From Hypericum androsaemum (taxonomy: Eukaryota > Streptophyta > Magnoliopsida > Malpighiales > Hypericaceae), in NCBI GenBank assembly GCA_963995505.1, contig OZ023186.1:4402001-4466000 (forward strand): DNA of 64,000 nt. Reading direction: 5' to 3'. The first letter of the stretch is position 1, and each line of letters opens with the position of its first letter. Positions 14,828 through 23,479 of this stretch are shown here, one piece after another. The position numbers and the translations under genes are program-made. Below the pieces are notes generated by a model. That model was given only the letters and a program-made list of their open reading frames with translations, was not told the origin of the DNA and ran no database searches.

Positions 14828-15700
14828 TCACGTGTAATTTTGCATGATGGACTCTATCTTACTGTTGATAGCTTCTTTCCAGATAGGAGCATCTGGACTA
14901 GACGATACCTCTTGGATTCTCCTGGGTTCATTTTCTAACACGTATGTTAGAAAATCTGGACTAAATGACTTGGCTACCTTGGTCTTCTTACCGCATCTAG
15001 GTTCCTCATAATCTTGATCAGAACCTTGTGCAGCCTTATAAGTCCTCTTATTAGAACTTAATTCTTTCCTTTCTTTATTAGGAAAATTTTTCTCAAAGAA
15101 TATTATATTTCTTGATTCTATAACCGTTCCCTCATTTACTTCAGAATTTTCAGATTTGTGCACCAAAAATCGATATGCACTACTGTTGTAAGCATATCCG
15201 ATAAAGATACAATCAATAGTTTTGGGTCCTATTTTTACCTGTTTAGGTTTAGGTACTTCTACCTTAGCTAGACCCCCACACTCTAAGGTAACCGTGGGAA
15301 GGTTTTCTCCCTTTCCATAGTTTATAAGGAGTTTTTTCCCTTTTCTTATGTGGTAATTTATTTAGTATGTGATTAGCTGAGAGTACAGCTTTTCCCGCAC
15401 ATATTCTGGGGTAAGCCCGAGCTAATCAACATGGCATTCATCATCTCCTTCAGAGTTTGATTCTTACGTTCAGCTAAATCATTTAATTGAGGTGAGTATG
15501 GTGCAGTTGTCTGATGAATAATGCCATTTTATTGGCAGAATTCCTCAAATGGAGCTACATATTTTCCCTCTCTATCACTTTGAATCATTTTAATTTTACT
15601 GCTAAGTTAATTTTTAACCTCATTCTTATAACTTTTGAAGGCTTCGAAGGCTTTGTCCTTTCCCTTCAAGAGATATACGTAGCAGTATCTTGTGCAATCA
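14828..15700 (-). pseudogene. Copia integrase end and integrase-RT linker, frameshifted
   Basis: The frame at 14828-15166 encodes a linker and the start of RT (PIWKEAINSKIESIMQN). Upstream, near 15430-15510, the integrase core can be read (YSPQLNDLAERKNQTLKEMM), followed by a frameshift. Between about 15190 and 15430 several frames hold the C-terminal integrase part. No continuous frame remains. Confidence 0.7.
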
Positions 15701-15908
15701 TCAATAAATGTGATGAAAAACTTTTTTCCAGCTCTAGTTTGCATGTGTTTCAATCATCAATAAGTGTTGTACTTCTTTCCACTGAATGGAAAGGTGCTTT
15801 GGCCATTTTTGTCTCAACACATACTTCACATTTATCGTTTGGGTTAAACTCTATTTTAGGCAATAAATTTAAACTTACCAACTTTCTTAGTGAGCTTAAA
15901 TTTATGTG

Positions 15909-16500
15909 TCATAATATATCATGCCATAAGTTAGAACACTCAGCCAAGTAAAAAGAATTAATAACTTTATTCTGGCCCTCAAAGGCACATTGTATAGTTA
16001 TTATATTCAACTTGAAGAGTCCCCTATCTAGGTAACCCTTTTCGACAAATGTACTAGCTTTGGTCAATACAAACTTATCAGCCACAAAAACTAGCTTCAG
16101 CCCAGCTTTGCTTAATAGGGAGCCGGATACCAAATTCTTGCGGATGTCTGGGACATGCAGCACATCCTTGAGGGTTAGCTCTTTGCCCGAGGTCAGCTTC
16201 AGGACCACTTACCTAATCTGACTACTTTGGAAGTTGTGGAGTTACCCATAAATAACTTTTGTTCGGTGATCATAAATTAGGTCAAGAACATCTTCTTGTT
16301 TGAGAAGATTTTGCGGGTTGCCCCTGTGTGGATGAACCACTCTTTTGGGTTATCCACCAAATTAGCTTCAAACACCACGGCGGATAGATCTAACTCAGAC
16401 AGATCTTCGGCTAAATTGGCTTTCTCACGATTGTCCTTCTTTGGTATACGACAATCCTTTGCCATGTGACCGGGCTTGTCGCAGTTGAAGCAGTTGCCCT
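15909..16500 (-). pseudogene. Copia zinc knuckle, protease and GAG-pre-integrase region
   Basis: Reading downward, a CCHC knuckle (CFNCDKPGHMAKDC) lies near 16455-16497, then the protease active-site region at about 16300-16350, then a GAG-pre-integrase-like stretch at 15909-16208 ([20 protein letters not shown]). The protease motif reads WFIHTGAT, so the catalytic Asp of the usual W..D(S/T)GAT is replaced by His. A stop or frameshift separates the two halves near 16210-16276. Confidence 0.8.
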
Positions 16501-16819
16501 TGATTTTCTTGGCCTTCTTCTGCTTTGGCTCTTGCTTCTCCTACTTGTTACCGGACTTTTTCCTCTTCTTGCTGGTACCACCTTCAACGAGATGTACCTT
16601 GGCTTCAGAGTTGGCCCTGTTGTCCTTGACTTCGGACTTTTGGTTGTCTTCTTCAATCCTTAGTCTCCCAATCAGGTTCTCAAGGCCCATATCCTTCCTC
16701 TTATGTTTGAGGTAGTTCTTGAAATCCTTTTACAGAGGTGGTAGCTTTTCAATCAGTGCCGCCACTTGGAAGGACTCACTAAGTTGCACTCCTTCGGTAT
16801 GAATCTCATGTAGAATCAG

Positions 16820-17263
16820 TTACAACTCTTGCACTTGGTCTATGACTTTCTTGGAATCTACCATCTTGAAGTCGAGGAATCTCCTGACGATAAATTTTTT
16901 TAACCCGGTATCTTCCGTCTTGTACTTCTTCTCCAGAGAATCCCATAATTCTTTTGCAGTCGTGGTTACTGCATAGACATTGTAGAGGGTGTCGTCCAAT
17001 CCATTCAGGATGTAGTTATGACATAGGAAGTCGCTATGAGTCCAAGCATCCAGAGCATTGATCTTCTCTTGATCAGCCTCATTCTCCGCCACCTTCGGTG
17101 CTTCTTCTTTCAAGAATCGGATCAGGTTGAGCGTTGTCAGGTAGAACAACATTTTGTGTTGCCACCTCTTGAACTCGGTGCCATTGAACTTTGACGATCT
17201 TTCGGAGTGGACAGTTCCTGGGACCGTCGGGATTGATGCCCGAGCAGAGCTTGATGATGCCAT
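16820..17263 (-). pseudogene. Copia gag N-terminal half
   Basis: The first ATG (17263) gives [18 protein letters not shown], then [18 protein letters not shown], a motif typical of Copia gag. The frame ends near 16820, where the continuing gag part (about 16500-16820) is out of frame. The gag start lies only about 30 bp from the LTR, so the leader is very short or deleted. Confidence 0.8.
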
Positions 17264-17292
17264 CTTCAAGTACACAAATCTCATTTTACGAT

Positions 17293-18065
17293 TGTTGTTA
17301 AACCGGATGGATGTGTACTTGATTAGGACCTAAAATCGAGGTAAGAGTTTCACTCTTTCTCCGTAAGACGAGATTGCTACATATTCAGTACTTACAGGCT
17401 GCGGCAATCGTCCCCAAGATGCAATGACTTTGTTACTTCTAAGATCGGAGCACAACGAATCTCGAAGCCTCAGCGAACCTTGGATATTCGAAAATTTTTT
17501 TAGAGAGAGAGAGAGGAGAACAATTATTGCTAATGAATGCTTATGCAATGAGTGTTCGAGATGATTTGCAAATGAGTGGGAGAGGCATATTTATAGGCGC
17601 TGGATGGGAGTGCTACATACATTTCTGAGGGGGCACGAAGCACTTCCGAGAAGACGCATTCTTTCGGCCAGCAGGTAGACTGCCCTTCAGGAACCTCTTC
17701 AGCTAGGCAGAATGCATTCTGCTCGCGACCCTTCGGATGAAGATGCCCGTGACCCTTCAGTGGGTATTGTGGAAGGTGCTCGCATCCTCTTGTTGCTTCC
17801 AGTGAATACTCGCACTCCTTCATGAGGCATCCCTTCGGCAGCCTGTATTCGTGCTCGGATGGTGCACCATCCTTGCAACCAGCCTCGGACAGCACTCCAG
17901 GTGGAATACTTAATGTTACACTAGTTTAGAGCTCCTCCTTATATAATTAAATTTTTTTTACCATTTTTCAATGTGATAATGATCTTTTTCATTCCTATTA
18001 GGCCTTCCCACCTTGGGCATTCCTACCTTGAGTTCCATTTGCATTGATTGTCATCTAATTCAACA
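17293..18065 (-). repeat. 5' LTR of the Copia element at 11-18 kb
   Basis: It starts TGTTGTTAAACC and ends CAACA in plus orientation, giving TG...CA ends. The TATA-like box near 17938-17948 fits transcription toward lower coordinates. The flanking TCTTA at 18066-18070 is the second target-site copy. Confidence 0.82.
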
Positions 18066-18295
18066 TCTTATTCATACCATCCGTCACTATTCCCATGCAA
18101 ATTGGAAGCGAGGATATCAAAGATTCAGCTGCGCACCATCGAATACCAAGACGGTTCACAAAATAATTACAGCCTACCCTCGCATTTCCCAAGTACAGCG
18201 GTGACCTCATTGAATGGAATGGAGGATAACAATTCACAATTTTATTTGGAGTCAAATCATAAACATTGTCAGTGAAATGTCAAACTCGTGGATGG
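18066..18295. other. 3' flank of subtilase H relic
   Basis: The sequence corresponds to 29470-29750, the 3' flank of subtilase D, including the stretch after the TCTTA target-site copy. No gene is present. Confidence 0.6.
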
Positions 18296-18565
18296 CTCGT
18301 GTCTATTGTGTGGGAGTTCTAACACTGTGAATACCATGAGACCATACGAGAGCTACTGATTTGAATACCATCAGACCAACACAATCTCTTCTCCTTTAAT
18401 GACTTAAAGGAGAGGACCTGAGGTACCACTTTAACATCGAATTTACGGCTTCGAGAAACCTTTGCCTGGTAAGTGGAGTTGGCCATTCCGACGTTGGTCA
18501 CTGTTCATAGGAATCTAAGCGTGAAAGGAGTGTCTTGGTTCCCTCTAGCTGTCAAAGAAGGATAG
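18296..18565 (-). pseudogene. Subtilase H relic, 3' part of exon 9
   Basis: This matches the fibronectin-III-like C-terminal part of exon 9 ([25 protein letters not shown]), with an internal deletion around 18360-18400. It is cut at 18565 by a MULE. The next stretch of the same exon (KGPVLDFNY coding) resumes at 22715-22745 beyond the MULE and then breaks off. Exons 1-8 are not found, so this is a remnant of another array member. Confidence 0.85.
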
Positions 18566-18759
18566 TTTTTTTTTTTGGAATAAAGAGCATATAAACAAGC
18601 CCTTCTACTTACTTAAAAAGTCTATTTAACTCCCTATACTAAAAAGTGGGCCAAATTGCACCTTGTATTTTTCAAGATGGAACAATTAACCCCCTAGAAC
18701 TATTTTTAGGTCATATGTGTCACACCACCATCCTACATGGCATACACGTGTCATCACAT

Positions 18760-19686
18760 TGACTTCAAAAATAAAACTAAAATAAACCACGCCATCTTCT
18801 ACTTTTAAGAACCTCCCTACCCACACATATCGTCCATTACCTCCATCATCCAACCTAACTAGTTCCTCCATGACCGGTTGAAAATCAGCCATACCAACCC
18901 CATAGATCTCGAAACAGATACAAATATCTCTCTCTCTCGTTGTCCAAGTCAAAAGTCGGACTTCAACTACAACTAGTTAGAGTCTCCCCAATGAAAAATG
19001 GATTCCGGCAACGTCTTGGTGAATTCCCATCCAATTGATTTTCTTTCGTTGACCCTCGCTTCACGTCCTTTGCAATTTTCGTTTTTCTTGTTTGGATCGA
19101 AACCACCAAATAGATAACCCACTAGTCGGGTTGTCTAACTCAATAGTTGTGCGCCAAGAACTGGCAGACAACTCTCCCTAGTGATTTTTGCAATTTTCAT
19201 GACCTAACCCCGCTCAATTTTGCTTTGTCTGATCTCTCTCCTCGTGCTTTGTTTCCTTTTCTCAACTCGGAATTGTAACGATAATTTCATAAACTAAAAA
19301 AAGTAGCTCCGGTGTCGACGGCGGCCGCCGAAATGCAAAGCTTGGTTTGGTTAGGTGAAATTTAACACCAAACAAAAAATGAAACATGACAGACTAACTG
19401 AATATCAAACCAAGAATGCACACATTAACCTACTTTACGGATGATAATGAAGGCGCTTCGTCGAGGAAATCGTAGCTCATCGGACTCTCATCTCCCGGTC
19501 TCGGATATGGTTTCCCAAAATCTGGATCTGGTCTTACTGTGCTGGATTCTGGTCATGAATTGACGTTCTTTATTTGGGTTTTATTTGCCGTGAATGGAAG
19601 AGTATTTAATCAAAGGGAAGGGGCAGAGCTTGAGGTTGGGCATGGTGACGGGTTGAGAAAATGGAACCGTAGGGGAGAGTACGACG
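18760..19686. other. Internal sequence of the first MULE, no recognised gene
   Basis: It holds a GC-richer patch around 19300-19340 and 19440-19520 and short frames at 18686-18952 (minus) and 19539-19799 (plus). Neither has a domain I recognise, and the plus frame runs into the Copia LTR. It may be captured host sequence, but no splice structure or family match can be shown. Confidence 0.4.
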
Positions 19687-20458
19687 TATTAGGAATTCAA
19701 CAACCAAGAGAACAAAACGTGCAAAGAACATGGACACAAGAGATAACGTGGTTTGGTCTAGTGTCTACATCCACGGGGAGAAAGGAGAACTTTTATTGAT
19801 TGATACGAGTCATAAAGCCATACAAAACTCTTGAGTAACACATCCTTACATAATGGGCGAACCCTTGGAGTACAAGAAACCTATCTAGGTCGTCATAGGA
19901 GTCCAAAACAAGAATCCGAACAAAACAGTAAAAATTCCCGCAGTGTACCCCAGCGGGCGCTGCTCTCCCAGCGGCCGCTGGGCCTTCAAAAATCCAACAT
20001 TATGTAACTCACCCCTAACGAGTGCTAGGAGGCTAGCGAGCGCTGGGCAAGCCCAATTTTCCACCATTCGCTTTTCTCGACATATCCCAACAATCTCCAC
20101 CTTGGTGAGTAAACATCTCTTGCGAAGAACCATGAAGCTCAACCCGAATTTCAACAAGCTCCACCTTGATGAAATACTACCCCATGAAGAACCAAGAGAA
20201 TTTGAGAAATCAAACTGATTCTACCAACTCCACCTCAAACCATAGATAACCACCATCAATAAGACCATCTCAACTTTCTCTCCACCTTTCGTTCAATTAC
20301 TTAGAGTTAGCCCCCAAGCTCGAGCTTCCGAGCCTGCTTGGCCTATTCTCTCCAATCTCCATCGAACTCCAACTAGCAAGTCCACCTGCCGAAGCAACCT
20401 TGCGACCAATAGACGCGCCCTCTATTTTTTGGTCAGCCCCATGCTCCGCAATCTCGAA

Positions 20459-21229
20459 CTATTTTTTTGCTGGACCTTCTTGCCTCAAACTAATGTTACA
20501 TGCTATAGCATACAAAGTACAACATTTTGTTCCGCCAAGTAGAATCCTCGACATGCCTCGAACTCCACCGTTCGGCCTTGAGTGAGATACCCGATTCGTC
20601 TGTGGTGTCACAAACGACTTCGCATGCCCAATGCCAAACCTACCCAACACCTTTGACGTGTACGCCCTTTTAGAAAACCTTAGCGGTGCCCAGCTAACAA
20701 AGCTTCTCCGAGACAACCATGGCTCTCTGCCAACCAAGCCTCCACGAAATAACCATAGCTTGCTATCCATGTCTCCGCGAATCCCAACTATACTCAAACC
20801 ATCCATGTCAAGCCTTTGTTCCCTCATACGAACCAATCTCATATGACCTGAGCTCTTCCCCTCTCCATTGGAACTCAAAGATGTGACTCCACCTACAAAA
20901 GTGCCCCCCACTAACCTGTATGTATTCCTTGTATCTCTTTCACCTTTCATCACCACCATAGCATCCTTCTCTACCTCAATTAGCCTGCCTACAACCTTAT
21001 AGCCATACCCGCTACAATCCAAGGCACCTAATGAGATCAAATTCCTCTTCAACTTTGGAACATGCCTAACCCCACACAACTTCACCACGACACCATCCCA
21101 CATTTTGATCCGGATATCACCTATGCCGATGTATTTACAAGCAGAACCATCACCCATAGTCACCATACCTGAATCAACAAAATTGTAGGTGTCGAACCAC
21201 CCTCTCTTGGCGTCATGTGGAAAGAACAT
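20459..21229 (-). pseudogene. Pre-integrase and RT/RNase H-like tail of the truncated Copia
   Basis: This 256-codon frame continues the upstream gag frame after a frameshift. It includes the pre-integrase motif VRHVPKLKRNLISLGALD, then a stretch resembling the end of Copia RT (SKVLGRFGIGHAKSFVTP, RGMSRILLGGTK). Integrase and RT core are absent, so the join is an old internal deletion shared by the family. Confidence 0.75.
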
Positions 21230-22062
21230 GTGCTAACCAAAATCCAGAAATCAGAGTGCTTTGGACCTGACAAAACAGAAAGATAGTCACCATCCGACCC
21301 GTCCGAGCAAGAGGCTGCACTTATGGAACCATATCTTTTTCTCTCGCGATCCCGAGTTCTTTTTGGACAATCCTTCTTCACGTGCCCTTTTTCTCTGCAC
21401 TCGAAGCAATTTTCCTTGAACCTCCTTGACCACGACTTGGATCTCCTTCCATCTTTTCCTTCACTACGACCACCATGGCTGCCCCTCACAACCAACCCTT
21501 CCATTCGTTCATCGCCAGTTTTCCTCCTTTGATGAAATCCTAGCAGAGCACTTGTGATCTCCTCCAACACCAGAGACTCTTTTCCCCAAGTTAAGGTTGT
21601 AACCAAATTCTCGTAGGAAGCCGGTAAGGAATTCAGGAGCAACAATGCCTTATCTTCCTCCTCGAACTTCACATCAACCCTTCTCAAATCACTCAATAAT
21701 TGATTAAAAATATTGATGTGTTGGCTCAAATCTGAGTCCCCCATCATCTTAAGCCCATACAACTTTTGCTTAAGATATAGCTTGTTCGACAAAGACTTAG
21801 ACATATACCTTGCCTCCAATTTCTTCCATACCTCAGCTGGTGACTCCTCATCCATGACGTGATACATCACATCGTCTGCCAAGCACAAGAAAATTATCGC
21901 CACCTCCTTGGCCCCCATCTCCTTCCACTCTTGGTCCTCCATCTTCCCGGGCTTTTTCTCCGAGAGCACGATGAACATCCCTTGTTGCACGAGGAGATCC
22001 TTGACACGCCTTTGCCATAACCCAAAAATTGAAGAATCATCGAATTTCACAAGAGCAAACAT
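21160..22062 (-). pseudogene. Gag-protease of the truncated Copia (frameshifted)
   Basis: From ATG at 22062 the 300-codon frame has a gag core (LWQRRVKDLLVQQGM), the CCHC knuckle CFECREKGHVKKDC and a protease-like motif WILVSTCSFHM. In the sister copy at 23.8 kb the motif is WILDSACSFHM, so the catalytic Asp is Val here. After it the frame shifts near 21160-21229 and the pre-integrase part continues in another frame. Confidence 0.82.
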
Positions 22063-22714
22063 CCGTCATCCTCCAACCCAAGCTCTAATACCAATTGTTA
22101 GGAATTCAGTAACCAAGAGAACAAAACGCGCAAAGAACACGGACACAAGAGATAACATGGTTCAGCCTAGTGCCTACGTCCACGGGGAGAAATGAGAATT
22201 TTTATTGATGGATACGAGTCACAAAGCCATACAAAACCCTTGGGTAACACGTCCTTATATAATGGACGAACCCTTGGAGTACAAGAAACATATCTAGGTC
22301 GTCCTAGGAGTCCAAAACAAGAGTCCGAGCAAAACTGAAAAAATTTCCGCAGTGCACCCTAGCGGGCGCTGCCCTCAGCGGCCGCTGGGCCTTCAGAAAT
22401 TCAACATTCTGTAACTCACCCCCAGCGACTGCTAGGAGGCTAGCGGCCGCTGGGCAAGCCCAATTTTCCACCATTCGCTTTTCTCGACATATTCCAACAT
22501 GACGTGGTTTACTTTAAGTATGACATGGATGGCCCATGTTGGATGGTGATGTGACACATATGACCCAAAAATAATTCTAGGGTGTTAATTGTTCCATCTT
22601 GAAAAATAAAGGGTGCAATTTTGACCAATTTTTAGTACAAGAAATTAATTAGACTTTTTGAGTAAGTAGAGGAGCTTATATGCTTTTTTTTTGTTGATAG
22701 TCGAAGAAAAGTAG

Positions 22715-22745
22715 TTGAAGTCCAAGACCGGACCCTTAACACTTC
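22715..22745 (-). pseudogene. Continuation of subtilase H exon 9 beyond the MULE
   Basis: About 31 bp encode the LDFNY / KGPV region of exon 9, in the same orientation as 18296-18565. The homology stops at 22745, next to a T-rich run. Confidence 0.75.
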
Positions 22746-23310
22746 CTTTTTTTCAATAAGTTAAATTTTTATTAATTAAATATTTTTAGGCAGAAAAAAA
22801 CTCGTATTCTTATAGTCGACTGCCTTTCAAAATTCTAATACAGCAAAACCTATTAGAAAAAAGTAATACCAAAAAAAGAGTACCGTCGATTACATCATGA
22901 GTACGTAATTCTTTTCCGCCTCCAAACTATAATTATAAGTGTTACATCCAGTAAAAACCACAAGCATCCAGAAAATAAAGCAAATTACACCCGAGCCCAC
23001 AAGAAAAACAACAACAACACATGGCCTCACTTGATTTGGGACAAGTGAAGACAAGACCGAGCCCAATAGGAAGCATTAATCCCGTTCCAGAGAAGGTAGG
23101 GGCAACTCCAATCAAAACTTCACCCTGACATCCGGTGACCATCCAAATTCTCAAAAACCTTTAACCAACCAGCCAAACTCGAACACTCCCTCGAGATTAA
23201 CCGGTCACCAACAAGCCACCTCAACCCACCTGAAGCCGAGCAAGAAGGGACCTCATGAATGACAGGTAAGCGGAAAACCATTTCCTTGACATGCATGCAT
23301 AACAAACATT
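22746..23310 (-). mobile_element. Possible LINE/SINE 3' end (poly-A read on minus strand)
   Basis: The run at 22747-22753 reads as poly-A on the minus strand, directly against the broken subtilase exon. The rest is moderately GC-rich and has a 70-codon minus frame at 22942-23154 with no domain I recognise. I could not find a target-site duplication, so this is a tentative call. Confidence 0.3.
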
Positions 23311-23479
23311 TGCCGTACACCACCACCAAGTCAATAAGAGATTTTTCTCGTTGAAGTGCATTTACGGCAATGGAAAATAAAGTTTGTGATTATAATTAGA
23401 AAGATTGATTCAAATTTAAGTTGAGTTGCACATAATATTTATATCGTAACAATATTTTTCTAATAAATAAATCTAAGTA

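Larger units (their letters stand above)
11099..18065 (-). mobile_element. Copia LTR retrotransposon, decayed, with triplicated RT segment
   Basis: LTRs lie at 11099-~11938 (3') and 17293-18065 (5'). The element is flanked by the direct repeat TCTTA at 11094-11098 and 18066-18070. The paralogous sequence at 29461-29500 is an empty site. Reading on the minus strand, the domain order is gag (17263 downward), CCHC knuckle, protease, integrase, reverse transcriptase, RNase H, which is the Copia order. Gag, integrase, RT and RNase H are all broken by stops or frameshifts. The right LTR has a TATATAAGG-like box near 17938-17948 on the minus strand. The LTRs differ by an indel of about 70 bp and many substitutions, so it is an old insertion. 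No tRNA-iMet-type primer site is visible next to the 5' LTR. Confidence 0.9.
19687..22499 (-). mobile_element. Truncated Copia element, 404-406-bp LTRs, nested in MULE
   Basis: LTRs lie at 19687-20092 and 22096-22499. The flanks CGACG (19682-19686) and TGACG (22500-22504) are a near-exact 5-bp target-site duplication. The primer site beside the 5' LTR reads TGGTATTAGAGC on the minus strand (tRNA-iMet type), and the purine tract beside the 3' LTR is AAGGTGGAGAT. Only gag, protease and pre-integrase are present, fused to a C-terminal RT/RNase H-like relic; integrase and most of RT are missing. It belongs to the same family as the elements at 23480 and 46155, but its LTRs carry about 120 extra GC-rich bp with repeated AGCGGCCGCTGGG words. 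Confidence 0.88.
18566..22705. mobile_element. MULE-like element with long terminal inverted repeats and nested Copia
   Basis: Long inverted repeats of about 190 bp lie at 18566-18760 and 22510-22705 (about 80 percent match by eye). They start with poly-T runs and include the shared words TCAAGATGGAACAATTAA and GGTCATATGTGTCACA. The element splits subtilase exon 9. The bases just outside, 18551-18565 and 22700-22714, form a degenerate direct repeat (11 of 15 positions), which fits an aged 9-11-bp MULE target-site duplication. A Copia element (19687-22499) sits near the right TIR. The remaining internal sequence (18760-19686) has no transposase. Confidence 0.82.

Noticed and set aside
18686..18952. 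88-codon minus frame in the first MULE as a captured gene
   Set aside because: It overlaps the TIR and has no recognisable motif or splice structure.
22942..23154. 70-codon Cys-rich minus frame as a small secreted peptide
   Set aside because: No signal-peptide-like start and no conserved Cys spacing; it lies in likely repeat sequence.
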